Shown piece by piece: positions 43,688 through 52,315 of a DNA stretch of 64,000 nt. The stretch is taken from positions 1,240,001-1,304,000 of the forward strand of contig NZ_CP155576.1 of assembly GCF_039693965.1 (NCBI RefSeq), read 5' to 3'. The DNA is from Moraxella sp. K1664. Its GTDB lineage: Bacteria; Pseudomonadota; Gammaproteobacteria; Pseudomonadales; Moraxellaceae. Every line of letters begins with the position of its first letter. The stretch's first letter is position 1. The translations under genes and the position numbers were made by a program. The notes under the pieces are model-generated. The model saw nothing but the letters and a program-made list of their open reading frames with translations, did not search any database and was not told where the DNA came from.

Positions 43688-44765
43688 TCAACGATGTAAC
43701 TCTAATTTAAACGGGGTTTGTGTTTGTAGTACCGCTTGGGCAATACTGACAAGCTTACGCATGAGTGCGGTAATCACAACCTTTTTTGCCTTGCCTTGGC
43801 TGTTTAGTCTATCTACAAACAAACGATAAGCACCGTCTTTATAACGACCAAAGGCAAAGTTCATGGCAGGGCAATATAAGGCTTTTCTAATGTCTGCTTG
43901 TCCGATTTTAGAAATGCCCATTACTTGATGTAAGCTACTACCCGATGATTTAATAAATCTCTTTCCAAACTAAAAATAAACCCTTATAAGTATTGGGGTT
44001 AAAGTTTTTAAAAATCCATAAAAATCAGGGTTTGGAAAGAAGTCTAATCATGGATGCAAGCCCTGCAAAAGCTGCTGCTGCTTTTGCATTTTTAAAACGA
44101 CTACCGTCACCTAAGTAGCAGATGAGTTTAACCGCACTGTCAAAGCCAATGGCAGGAATGCTAAGCAGTAATGAGGCATTTTGCTTTAAAGTGTCATCAC
44201 TGGCAACGCACTGACGAATGCTTTGTTGTAAGGCTTTGATTTGCCCTTTGATGAAGTCTATCATCGCTTTGGTATAAGCAATACAATCTTCATCAATGAG
44301 CATGCTAAGACGTACCTTTTCTTGAGCAAGCTTGTCCTTTAAATGGTCAAGCTGACGGCTTTTACGAAGCAGTTGTCTTTGGGCAGGTAGCATGGGCTGA
44401 TAACAGACAAGCTTATGTCCTTTTTCACAAGCATAGTCTGCTAAGAGCTTAGCATCAATCTTATCTGTCTTTGACCGTAGGTTATCGCTTTTGGCAAAGC
44501 TGGCACTGCACTTAGGATTGATGATACTGACCATGATGTTTTGTGCCACCAAACAATCCGCCAAAGCTTCATGATAAATGTTGGTGGCTTCCATAACAGC
44601 ACAAAAGCGACCATCAAAGGCATTAAGCCAACAGATAAACTCATCAAAGCCTTGATGATGATTACAAAACACCTTGTGCTTGTATTTGCCATTGGGCAGT
44701 TTAACAGCAACATCAAACTTATGTTTGGCAACATCAATACCAATGTAGTATAATGGATCATCCAT
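43688..44765 (-). pseudogene. IS110-family transposase interrupted by a 90-bp miniature element
   Basis: The N-terminal part (44045-44765) reads YYIGIDVAKHKFDVAVKL, VMEATNIYHEAL and LLLSIPAIGFDSAVKLI up to AFAGLASMI. The C-terminal part (43688-43950) resumes with SSGSSLHQVMGISKIGQADIR and ends KLELHR. Between them is a 90-bp insert with a 4-bp TAAT repeat. Removing 94 bp restores one frame of 327 residues exactly, so the gene was intact before the insertion. It is now truncated after the RuvC-like domain and part of Tnp_20. Confidence 0.9.
43955..44044. mobile_element. 90-bp miniature element M2, copy 1 (inserted in IS110)
   Basis: It is bounded by inverted CTTTCCAAAC / GTTTGGAAAG near the ends and flanked by TAAT on both sides. 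A copy with one difference lies at 48120-48209. It is non-coding and AT-rich with internal pairing CCCTTATAAG / GGGTT. The movement enzyme is unknown. Confidence 0.85.
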
Positions 44766-44811
44766 ATAAACCTCCAACCTTGTGAATACAGGCTACAACA
44801 ACGTGCCTAAG

Positions 44812-44831
44812 GGGCGAATTGCAATTCGCCC
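44812..44831. repeat. REP-like palindrome
   Basis: This is the perfect core GGGCGAATTGCAATTCGCCC between the IS110 remnant and gltX. Confidence 0.8.
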
Positions 44832-44894
44832 TTATGATTTTAAAAATTGTAAATTAAAGCTGAGCTGGCGTATTATTTATTTTGAGAATTTACC

Positions 44895-46397
44895 ATGACC
44901 AAACCCATTCGCACCCGTATCGCCCCGTCCCCAACTGGCTTTCCGCACGTTGGCACGGCTTATATCGCCTTGTTTAATATGGTTTTTGCCAAATCACAAG
45001 GGGGCGAGTTTATCCTACGCATTGAAGACACCGACCAAGTCCGCTCCACCGCCCAGTCTGAACAGATGATTTTAAACGCCCTAAAATGGGCAGGTCTGAC
45101 ATGGAGTGAAGGTCCTGACGTGGGCGGACAGTTCGCCCCCTATCGCCAGTCCGAGCGTTCCGAGATTTACAAAAAATACGCCCAAGAGCTCCTTGACAAA
45201 GGTCATGCCTTTCGCTGTTTTTGTACGACAGACGAGCTAGACCAAATGCGTAAAGAGCAAGAAGCCCAAGGCTTGCCGGTGCGTTATGACGGACGTTATG
45301 CCAATCTGAGCCGTGAAGAGAGCGATAAACTTGCCGAGAGCGGTAAGCCCTTTGTCATTCGTATGCGTGTGCCGACAGACGGCGAGTGTGTGATTCATGA
45401 TATGCTTCGTGGCGAGATTAGCATTCCTTGGGAAACGGTTGATATGCAAGTGCTTTTAAAAACAGACGGTTTGCCGACCTATCATCTTGCCAATGTCGTG
45501 GACGACCATCTCATGCAAATCAGCCACGTCATTCGTGGCGAAGAGTGGATTAACTCCGCTCCCAAGCACAAACTTCTGTATGAATATTTTGGTTGGGAAA
45601 TGCCCGTGCTGTGCCATATGCCCCTACTGCGTAACCCCGACAAATCCAAACTCTCCAAACGCAAAAACCCCACGTCAATCACCTATTATAAGGACGCAGG
45701 CGTGCTACCTGAGGTCTTGATTAACTACTTGGGGCGTATGGGGTATAGCTTGCCAAACGAAGCGGAGAAATTTAGCCTAGATGAGATGATAGCCAGCTTT
45801 GACATCAAACGGGTGTCGCTTGGCGGGCCTGTGTTTGACATTGAAAAACTCTACTGGCTAAATGGCGAATACCTGCGTGCGATGAGTGCAGACGAGTTAA
45901 AGGCGAAGATTTTGGCATGGGCAAGCGATGATGATAAGCTGACCGCCATTGCCAAAGCCATTCAACCACGCATTAACGTGTTGTCCGATGCGGTAAATTG
46001 GGCAGGGTTTTATTTTCAAAACTTGCCAAACGTTACACCAGACGATTTTGCTCATAAAACGCTGGATAATGACAAGCTTTTGGAAATTCTCTACCTTGCC
46101 ACATGGCAACTAGAAGCCTTGCCCGAGTGGAGCGAGAATAACATTTACCAAACCCTAAAAGGCTTGGCAGGGCATTTTGAGATTAAATTAAAAGACTTTA
46201 TGCAACCGTTTTTTGTGGCGATTGCAGGTTCAACGTCTAGCACGCCTGTGATGAATTCCATGTACGTCATCGGGGCGGACATGACTTTATCACGCCTACG
46301 TCATGCCTGTGAAGTGCTTGGCGGACTTGGCAAAAAGAAACTCAAAAAATTGGAAGAGACGAATAAGGCTTTGCCAAACTTTTTAAATCAAGAATGA
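44895..46397 (+). CDS. gltX: Glutamate-tRNA ligase
   Basis: This class I aminoacyl-tRNA synthetase charges tRNA-Glu. The HIGH-type motif lies in [19 protein letters not shown], and the KMSKS-type motif is [10 protein letters not shown]. Also visible are RIEDTDQ and the zinc-like CFCTTDEL region. The C-terminal anticodon-binding part ends near [11 protein letters not shown]. The 500-residue length is normal. Its probable native terminator (48379-48416) has been pushed nearly 2 kb away by nested mobile elements. Confidence 0.96.
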   Translation: MTKPIRTRIAPSPTGFPHVGTAYIALFNMVFAKSQGGEFILRIEDTDQVRSTAQSEQMILNALKWAGLTWSEGPDVGGQFAPYRQSERSEIYKKYAQELLDKGHAFRCFCTTDELDQMRKEQEAQGLPVRYDGRYANLSREESDKLAESGKPFVIRMRVPTDGECVIHDMLRGEISIPWETVDMQVLLKTDGLPTYHLANVVDDHLMQISHVIRGEEWINSAPKHKLLYEYFGWEMPVLCHMPLLRNPDKSKLSKRKNPTSITYYKDAGVLPEVLINYLGRMGYSLPNEAEKFSLDEMIASFDIKRVSLGGPVFDIEKLYWLNGEYLRAMSADELKAKILAWASDDDKLTAIAKAIQPRINVLSDAVNWAGFYFQNLPNVTPDDFAHKTLDNDKLLEILYLATWQLEALPEWSENNIYQTLKGLAGHFEIKLKDFMQPFFVAIAGSTSSTPVMNSMYVIGADMTLSRLRHACEVLGGLGKKKLKKLEETNKALPNFLNQE

Positions 46398-46499
46398 TAT
46401 AGGGCGTGCCTGCCCTTTATCCTTCGTTGCCGTAAAACCACCGACTTCAGGCGGTGGATATAAGGCAACTCCGTAGCTATGCTTACATACAGATGGTAT

Positions 46500-46910
46500 T
46501 TAGTGCGGTGTATTCTGCTGTTCAATGTACTGGCGGATAATCTCAATTGGGGCACCGCCACAACTACCTGCAAAATAGCTAGGCGACCACAACGCATCAC
46601 CCCATAACTGCTCTTTAATAGACGGATATTCTTTTTTACGCAATAACCGACTAGAAACACCTTTCAGACTATTAACTAGACTAGAAATAGCCACTTTAGG
46701 CGGATAAACCACCAATAAATGCACATGGTCGCTCTCACCGTCAAACTCAACTAATTGTGCCTCAAACTTTGAACAAACTTTCTCAAAGATAACTTGCATA
46801 TCGTCTAAAATCTCTTTAGTGAATACTTTTCTGCGGTATTTAGCCACAAAGACCAAATGCACATGAATATTGTAAACAACGTGCCTACCACGTCTTAAAT
46901 CATTTGACAT
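46500..46910 (-). CDS. tnpA: IS200/IS605 Y1-HUH transposase TnpA
   Basis: This 136-residue single-strand DNA transposase shows the HUH motif in SDHVHLLV (H62, H64) and the catalytic tyrosine in IEIIRQYIEQQ (Y128). It begins with RRGRHVVYNIHVHLVFVAKYRRKVF, as typical TnpA proteins do. It appears complete and active. It is divergent from tnpB. Confidence 0.95.
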   Translation of the reverse strand: MSNDLRRGRHVVYNIHVHLVFVAKYRRKVFTKEILDDMQVIFEKVCSKFEAQLVEFDGESDHVHLLVVYPPKVAISSLVNSLKGVSSRLLRKKEYPSIKEQLWGDALWSPSYFAGSCGGAPIEIIRQYIEQQNTPH

Positions 46911-46959
46911 TAAAATTAAACCAAATATATAATATACCTATCTCATTATACACAAACCC

Positions 46960-48063
46960 ATGAAAACACTCAAGCTACGCATACGAGACAAACACACAGA
47001 CCAACTTAACCGCCTAAGTGGTTCGGTCAATTTCGTATGGAACTACGTGAATGACTTGAGTTACAAGCAGCTACAAAAGACGGGCAAATTCTTTTCCGCC
47101 TATGACCTAAACGAATATACCAAAGGTAGCGGTGAGTTACTTGGCTTACACTCGCAAACTATCCAAGCCATTAACGAAACCCACGCCAAAAGCCGTAAGC
47201 AATTTAAAAAAGCCAAACTATCATGGCGAACCAACAACCCCAATGCCAAGCGTAAATCGCTTGGCTGGCTACCGTTTAAACAATCCGCCATTAAACACAT
47301 CGCTACCCGCCAAACAGGCAAAAAAGGATTAAAATCAACCCTACAGCTTAGTTTAGCTAAAGGGCAAAAGCTCATCATTGACCTATGGGACAGCTACAAC
47401 CTTAGCCTATACCAAATTAACACCTGCGAACTGGTGCAAGACAGCCGTAATCGTTGGTATGCGTGTATTACCGTCAAAGAATACCCAAAACAGCCTTGTG
47501 GCAAAGGTAGCGTTGGCATTGATTTGGGCTTAAAAGACAGTGCCACCGCCTCAAATGGCGACAAGCTACAAATCAAGCAAACGCTCAAATATGCCAAAGC
47601 ATTAGCTACCGCTCAACGTGCCAAAAACAAACAGCGTGTCAAGGCAATCCATGCCAAAATTAAAAATACACGCCAAGACCTCATACACAAATTCACCACA
47701 GGGCTAGTTAAGAATAACGCCCTAATCGTGGTTGGTGATGTAAAAACCACCCAATTTAACAGTAAAAAAGGCAAACTAGCCAAGTCGGTTTACGATGCAG
47801 GTTGGTTTGAACTGAAACGACAACTGACCTATAAGTGCGAGAACGCAGGTTGTCGTTTTGAAATCGTGAATGAACGATACACTACCCAAACTTGCTCGTG
47901 CTGTGGCGATATGTCCAGTAGTCCGAAAGGTAGAGCAGGTTTGCGAATAAGAGAATGGACTTGTGCAAAGTGTGGCACACGGCATGATAGAGATATCAAT
48001 GCCAGTCGGAACATTCTTGCGGTCGGGCTTGGCCGTCTGGGAGCAGGAATCCCCTCCCTTTAG
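46960..48063 (+). CDS. tnpB: TnpB RNA-guided nuclease of the IS605 element
   Basis: This 367-residue protein starts with an OrfB_IS605 N-terminal helix-turn-helix (DKHTDQLNRLSGSVNFVWNY). RuvC-I is VGIDLGLKDSA (D188). RuvC-III is RHDRDINASRNIL (D345). The zinc ribbon is TQTCSCCG with TCAKCGTRHDRD. The usual RuvC-II glutamate is missing: the segment reads LIVVGDVKTTQF (G259-D260). A nearby glutamate in FEIVNERYT (E301 or E305) may substitute. TnpB uses an omega-RNA from the element's right end to cut unoccupied target sites. The 3' end of the gene overlaps that region. Confidence 0.92.
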   Translation: MKTLKLRIRDKHTDQLNRLSGSVNFVWNYVNDLSYKQLQKTGKFFSAYDLNEYTKGSGELLGLHSQTIQAINETHAKSRKQFKKAKLSWRTNNPNAKRKSLGWLPFKQSAIKHIATRQTGKKGLKSTLQLSLAKGQKLIIDLWDSYNLSLYQINTCELVQDSRNRWYACITVKEYPKQPCGKGSVGIDLGLKDSATASNGDKLQIKQTLKYAKALATAQRAKNKQRVKAIHAKIKNTRQDLIHKFTTGLVKNNALIVVGDVKTTQFNSKKGKLAKSVYDAGWFELKRQLTYKCENAGCRFEIVNERYTTQTCSCCGDMSSSPKGRAGLRIREWTCAKCGTRHDRDINASRNILAVGLGRLGAGIPSL

Positions 48064-48081
48064 GGAGGGGAGGAAGTCAAA
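47940..48081 (+). ncRNA. Candidate omega-RNA scaffold region of TnpB
   Basis: The 3' end of tnpB and right end of the element contain GC-rich hairpins, including CCCCTCCCTTTAGGGAGGGG next to AGGAAGTCAA. TnpB systems transcribe the omega-RNA from this position and take the guide from DNA just outside the end. The RNA boundaries are inferred by position. Confidence 0.45.
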
Positions 48082-48119
48082 ACATAATCTAAAATGTAGA
48101 AATATGGTGAAAATAAAAT

Positions 48120-48209
48120 AAATCTCTTTCCAAACTAAAAATAAACCCTTATAAGTATTGGGGTTGAAGTTTTTAAAAATCCATAAAAATCAGGGTTTGG
48201 AAAGAAGTC
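48120..48209. mobile_element. 90-bp miniature element M2, copy 2
   Basis: It is identical to 43955-44044 except for one base (GGGGTTGAAG versus GGGGTTAAAG). It lies 40 bp after the IS605 right end, within the split MITE. No clear target duplication is visible here. Confidence 0.85.
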
Positions 48210-48378
48210 TAATAATGTTTTTGTATGAAAAATAGCTAAATCTTGTGGCTCGAAGGCAACAACTTGCCTGATAGGATAACTATCAAACTACGTTTTTTCC
48301 TTGAAAAACGTGCGATTCCCTTGATTTTTTAAACAGGCATTTTTCATTGCAAATACAAAAGGCAGGCACGCCCTAAAT

Positions 48379-48416
48379 AAAAACCGATAATTTTCAATAA
48401 GTTATCGGTTTTTTTT
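48379..48416 (+). terminator. Probable displaced gltX terminator
   Basis: AAAACCGATAA pairs with TTATCGGTTTT and is followed by a T run. No plus-strand gene lies closer than tnpB. It is next to the right end of the split MITE, so it probably belonged to gltX before the insertions. Confidence 0.65.
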
Positions 48417-48483
48417 AAAATTTTTTGAAAAAATTATTTGACAAGGCACAGGCTCTTTTATATAATACGCCCACCTTAACAAA

Positions 48484-48559
48484 GGGGCTATAGCTCAGTT
48501 GGTAGAGCACTTGCATGGCATGCAAGGGGTCAGCGGTTCGACTCCGCTTAGCTCCACCA
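48484..48559 (+). tRNA. tRNA-Ala(GGC)
   Basis: This is a complete cloverleaf of 76 nt: acceptor GGGGCTA/TAGCTCC, D-arm GCTCAGTTGGTAGAGC, anticodon stem-loop CTTGC-ATGGCAT-GCAAG with anticodon GGC, T-arm GCGGTTCGACTCCGC and encoded CCA. It is followed 86 bp later by tRNA-Glu in the same direction, probably co-transcribed. Confidence 0.95.
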
Positions 48560-48645
48560 CTTTTTAATTTTATATTAAAAAGTCAAAAACACAAGCACCT
48601 AGGCACGCTCTTTGAGCAATCTTGTGTTGGTTCGTTAAGTTTTAC

Positions 48646-48721
48646 GCTCCATTCGTCTAGAGGCCTAGGACACCGCCCTTTCACGGCGGTAACAGGGGTT
48701 CGAATCCCCTATGGAGTGCCA
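48646..48721 (+). tRNA. tRNA-Glu(TTC)
   Basis: The cloverleaf reads GCTCCAT/ATGGAGT acceptor, anticodon stem-loop CCGCC-CTTTCAC-GGCGG with anticodon TTC, T-arm AGGGGTTCGAATCCCCT and encoded CCA. The first acceptor pair is G-U. It is downstream of tRNA-Ala and in the same neighbourhood as gltX, whose product charges it. Confidence 0.95.
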
Positions 48722-48783
48722 AATTCTAAATCCCCAAGTTACGGCTTGGGGATTTGTTGTTATGTCGGTAGGTTTTTCGCTTT

Positions 48784-49482
48784 ATGGCAAATTTCACCAC
48801 ACATTTGACCGTTGCTGCCATTGCCAGTACTGCCCTTGCCACGTTTGGCTTTGTGGGTGGGTTATTTGGCTTTGGCACGGCGGTTTTTTGTTTGGCGATA
48901 GGGGTTATTGGTGGGCTGTTGCCTGACATTGACCTTGAAACGTCCATTCCTGCCAAGCGGTTTTTTACGCTCATGTCGTTATTTATCGCCACGCTCACCG
49001 CCATTTTATACACCGCCTATCAGACCACAGGCACACAGCTGGTGGAGCAGGCACTCATGGTGTGGGGTGGGGCATTTATGGTCGTGCGTTATGGCGTGAT
49101 AGGGCTGTTTAGTCATCTCACCGTTCATCGGGGTATGGTGCATTCGGTGCCATACATGGCGATGTGTGGACTGTTTGCGGTCTATGGGGCGTTTTATGGC
49201 TTTGGCATGACTGCCAAAGTAAGCTGGCTATTTGGGGGATTTTTGTTCATCGGGGCGATGGTGCATTTGGTGCTAGATGAGATATACAGCGTCAATGTGT
49301 TGGGGCTAAAACTCAAAAAATCATCAGGCACGGCATTCAAATTCTTTGAACGTAAAAAATCCCTGCGATATGTCATGCTCTACATCATCGTGTTCGCTTT
49401 ATTTTTATACGCCCCTGATTATCAGCCTGCCCTAAATGGCATTCATGCATTGGTACAAACATTTGCCACTCGCACCATTTGA
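48784..49482 (+). CDS. YdjM-family membrane-bound metal-dependent hydrolase
   Basis: This 232-residue inner-membrane protein is of the YdjM/DUF457 family. Motifs are NFTTHLTVA (His), GGLLPDIDLE (Asp-x-Asp), HRGMVHSVP and HLVLDEIYSVN, which together make the putative metal site. About five hydrophobic helices are visible. In E. coli ydjM is SOS-regulated; no LexA box was identified here. It follows the two tRNA genes. Confidence 0.85.
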   Translation: MANFTTHLTVAAIASTALATFGFVGGLFGFGTAVFCLAIGVIGGLLPDIDLETSIPAKRFFTLMSLFIATLTAILYTAYQTTGTQLVEQALMVWGGAFMVVRYGVIGLFSHLTVHRGMVHSVPYMAMCGLFAVYGAFYGFGMTAKVSWLFGGFLFIGAMVHLVLDEIYSVNVLGLKLKKSSGTAFKFFERKKSLRYVMLYIIVFALFLYAPDYQPALNGIHALVQTFATRTI

Positions 49483-49596
49483 CACGCCTTTATTAATTTT
49501 ACCAATCATTGTCATTACACCCCGCTCATGTCCGCCATGATGACAAACCTGTCATCAGATGATAAAATGCGTGATATCTAGACAGATGAGTTTAAC

Positions 49597-50544
49597 ATGA
49601 ATAATAACACCGACATTAACTATTATCCTGCACGCACCCTTGCCACGCCCATCACTGCCACTGGCATAGGGCTACACAGCGGCAAGGAAGTCACGCTCAC
49701 CTTGCGAGATGCCCCCATCGGCACAGGCATTGTGTTCGTACGCACCGACCTTGATAACGCCCACATTCCCATGAGTGCCACGCTCGTCCAAGACACGATG
49801 ATGTCATCCAACTTAGTGGCGGGCGATGCACGAGTTGGCACGGTAGAGCATTTGCTCTCGGCGGTGTCAGCGTGCGGTTTGGATAACTTATATATAGAAG
49901 TCAATGCCCCTGAGATTCCGATTATGGACGGCTCGGCAGCACCGTTTTTGTTTTTGATTGACGAAGCAGGCGTGGCAGAACAGCCCGCTCCCAAAGCCTT
50001 TTTAAAAATCAAAAAAACCGTGCGTGTGAGCGATGAAGACAAATGGGCGGAGCTTACCCCTTATGATGATGGTTTTTTGATGCATTTTGAGATTGATTTT
50101 AATCATGCCGCCATCAAAGCGACCGAACAGACCACGTCGCTTGATTTTAATACCGCCAATTTCGCCCGTGAAGTGGGGCAGGCTCGCACGTTCGGCTTTT
50201 TAAAAGACTTAGAAATGCTCAAAAAGCACAATCTTGCCTTAGGCGGTAGTATGGATAATGCCGTGGTGCTTGATGAGACATCGGTGGTCAATGGCGAGCT
50301 ACGCTATCCTAACGAATTTGTCCGCCATAAAATGCTAGATGCGGTGGGCGATTTGTTCGTCATCGGGCATAACATCATCGGCAAATTTAACGCTTACAAA
50401 TCAGGTCATGCCCTAAATAACGCACTCATCCGAGCGGTATTGGCAGATGACAGTGCCTATGAAATTGTAACAAATTATGACAAAAACAGCTGTCCGATTG
50501 CCTTTATTCCGCCCAAAAATCCCCTAAAAAATGAAGGATTTTAA
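49597..50544 (+). CDS. lpxC: UDP-3-O-acyl-N-acetylglucosamine deacetylase
   Basis: This zinc enzyme performs the committed step of lipid A synthesis. Metal and catalytic residues are seen in VGTVEHLLSAVSACGLDN (His-Glu), EIPIMDGSAAPF, the RHKMLDAVGDL segment (His/Asp) and the C-terminal SGHALNNALIRAV (His). The 315-residue length is close to normal. It is bounded by a terminator at 50638. The convergent DUF721 gene next to it is a common partner of lpxC in proteobacteria. Confidence 0.96.
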   Translation: MNNNTDINYYPARTLATPITATGIGLHSGKEVTLTLRDAPIGTGIVFVRTDLDNAHIPMSATLVQDTMMSSNLVAGDARVGTVEHLLSAVSACGLDNLYIEVNAPEIPIMDGSAAPFLFLIDEAGVAEQPAPKAFLKIKKTVRVSDEDKWAELTPYDDGFLMHFEIDFNHAAIKATEQTTSLDFNTANFAREVGQARTFGFLKDLEMLKKHNLALGGSMDNAVVLDETSVVNGELRYPNEFVRHKMLDAVGDLFVIGHNIIGKFNAYKSGHALNNALIRAVLADDSAYEIVTNYDKNSCPIAFIPPKNPLKNEGF

Positions 50545-50637
50545 GGCAAAAAATTTGGACGATTTAAATTTCGGTAAACTGACTGAAAAAGTAGCGTAAT
50601 AAAGCTAAAAATTAATCAAAATGGCGTGTAACAAAGT

Positions 50638-50666
50638 AAAAGCGAGCTGACAGTAGCTCGCTTTTG
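50638..50666. terminator. Terminator between lpxC and DUF721 gene
   Basis: AAAAGCGAGCT / AGCTCGCTTTT forms a perfect stem with a 6-nt loop between convergent genes. Confidence 0.85.
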
Positions 50667-50797
50667 TGTTTGTGGGGGTTTTGGGGGATTTGTGCAGGGC
50701 TTTTATGAGAGTTTTATGGAAATTTTGTGAAAATGGGCGGATTTCTTTACATAAGATTACAAAAAGACCGTAAAAGTCCCAAATTTAAGAACAATTA

Positions 50798-51310
50798 TCA
50801 TTCTTTGGTGGTGGCGGTTTGAATGAGCTTGATAAAGGACGCCTGTAAACTTGGATTTTTAATGACAAGTTTGGCAGTCTGTGTTATAGTTTGCACCGTG
50901 TTTTCGCTTAATGGTTTTTCTAAGGTGGTTTGGGCGGTGATTTGACCGCTGACACGCTGATGAATTTTGTGATTGACAATAACCCCCATTTTTGAAAACT
51001 GACCAAATGCTGGATGTTCATGCAGTGCCAACAGACATTCTTGATGTAGATAACGTACATGATTGGCGGATGTGATGGTTGGTAGTGCTAAGGTGATTTT
51101 ATCATCATGAGCATACGCCACTTGTACCTGATTGCTAAGCTCGCCCAACACACCTGACAGCAGGGGGGCGGACAGATGGGTCAAGTGAGTAAAGTAGGCA
51201 AGTCGTCTGCTCAGGTCTTTGGGAAGTTTCGCCCCTGCCGCCGCTTGTTTTTCGGTGCGATTGGCAAGGTGGTTTGGAAAATGGGTTTTTAGATATAAGT
51301 CATCACTCAT
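50798..51310 (-). CDS. DUF721 (DciA-like) protein
   Basis: This 170-residue protein has a DUF721-like region: YLHQECLLALHEHPAFGQF preceded by LGELSNQVQVAYAHDDKITL. DciA proteins of this family load the replicative helicase. Two consecutive ATGs follow an AAAGG site; the second (51310) is better spaced. The position convergent to lpxC is usual for the family. Similarity is moderate, so DciA function is probable rather than certain. Confidence 0.65.
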   Translation of the reverse strand: MSDDLYLKTHFPNHLANRTEKQAAAGAKLPKDLSRRLAYFTHLTHLSAPLLSGVLGELSNQVQVAYAHDDKITLALPTITSANHVRYLHQECLLALHEHPAFGQFSKMGVIVNHKIHQRVSGQITAQTTLEKPLSENTVQTITQTAKLVIKNPSLQASFIKLIQTATTKE

Positions 51311-51532
51311 CATAATACCTTTTAAAAACTGACGGACATGGTGTCCAAGAGCTAAGTTTATCACGCCACCCGCTCAATGCCAATGCCTTATTGAGCCAAA
51401 AAGTACGTTCGGATGCGTATGGCATAAACCCAAGCTTTAACAAAACTAACCCATTTGACATCACTCATGTAAACAGGGGACGATACCACAGTATGACTGT
51501 GTCGTCGTGCATGATTGGTGCGAGGCAATCTT

Positions 51533-52237
51533 ATGAAAAAACTCTTTTGGTTAATGTCGGCAATTACCTTTACGACAGTCAGTGCAAATGCAGAAAGTGG
51601 CAGAATCACCATCTCATCTGCCAATGGCGAGCGTCAAGTAAACATCATCGCACCGCCCATGCCTACCCAAACGCTAAGCAATGCCGAGCTTGACAATGCC
51701 ATCAATGAGCTAATGGGGGCATCACAAGGTAATTCTCGTCTGACCCAAGGGTTTAGTACCAACACCCAAACACTCACCAACTACTCAGTCAGCAATAACA
51801 CAGGCAGTACAGTCGCCGCTCTAAATGGCTCTGCCCCTGCCACAGCCGCCCGTTTGGCTGCCCGTGCCGCTCACGGTAAGAGCGTGGGTCGCTGTGCTAT
51901 GTATGTGCGTAAGGCACTGCAATCAGCCGGTTATAGCTTCACGCCACAGCCATCAGCCTATCAGTATGCCAACGGCACGCTTGCCAGTGCAGGTTTCACC
52001 CGTATCAGTAATGACAACTACGTACCACAGATTGGCGATGTGGCGGTCTTTAATCGTACCAGCAGAAACCCACACGGTCATATCCAAATCTATGATGGCA
52101 ATCAGTGGGTGTCAGATTTTCGTCAGCCTAATTTTAGCCCGTATCGCAACCACAACGGATACAGCGTATGGCGTGATACTCGTTACCTAGATGCCACGGC
52201 AAATACAGGCACGATGCTTGCGATGAACGAGCAATAA
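51533..52237 (+). CDS. Secreted CHAP-domain protein, putative peptidoglycan hydrolase
   Basis: This 234-residue protein has signal peptide KKLFWLMSAITFTTVSANA. After a low-complexity Ser/Thr/Asn region, a CHAP/NlpC-P60-like catalytic domain covers residues 108-215. The nucleophile Cys is in KSVGRCAMYVRKALQ, the His in NPHGHIQIYDG, and a third polar residue follows near VSDFRQP. Such enzymes cleave peptidoglycan amide bonds. ATG 51533 was chosen for the signal peptide; a GTG upstream is less likely. It is monocistronic with a terminator at 52247. Confidence 0.83.
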   Translation: MKKLFWLMSAITFTTVSANAESGRITISSANGERQVNIIAPPMPTQTLSNAELDNAINELMGASQGNSRLTQGFSTNTQTLTNYSVSNNTGSTVAALNGSAPATAARLAARAAHGKSVGRCAMYVRKALQSAGYSFTPQPSAYQYANGTLASAGFTRISNDNYVPQIGDVAVFNRTSRNPHGHIQIYDGNQWVSDFRQPNFSPYRNHNGYSVWRDTRYLDATANTGTMLAMNEQ

Positions 52238-52246
52238 TTTGATAAA

Positions 52247-52276
52247 GAAAAAAGAGCGATGGATTCGCTCTTTTTT
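52247..52276 (+). terminator. Terminator of the CHAP gene
   Basis: AAAAAAGAGCG / CGCTCTTTTTT with a short loop and T run. A further palindrome AAGGGCGTA / TACGCCCTT follows at about 52291-52313. Confidence 0.85.
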
Positions 52277-52315
52277 GTTGGGTGTTTGTTAAGGGCGTAT
52301 TTGGTACGCCCTTGG

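Larger units (their letters stand above)
46421..48081. mobile_element. IS200/IS605-family insertion sequence
   Basis: It has divergent tnpA and tnpB between subterminal hairpins. The left end carries CCACCGACTTCAGGCGGTGG (about 46438-46457). The right end carries CCCCTCCCTTTAGGGAGGGG (about 48052-48071) followed by AGGAAGTCAA. There is no target duplication, as expected for single-strand transposition. Exact ends are approximate. Confidence 0.85.
46402..48373. mobile_element. MITE M1 copy split by nested insertions
   Basis: The left end TA-GGGCGTGCCTGCC at 46400-46415 and the right part from about 48216 to GGCAGGCACGCCC-TA at 48361-48375 belong to one element. The right part carries the family blocks GTATGAAAAATAGCTAAATC, CCTTGAAAAACGTGCGATT and AGGCATTTTTCATTGCAAAT. 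An IS200/IS605 element and a copy of M2 lie between. Confidence 0.75.

Noticed and set aside
48484-48721. tRNA genes as integration sites of a genomic island
   Set aside because: No integrase gene or repeated tRNA 3' end is seen nearby; downstream genes are ordinary chromosomal ones.
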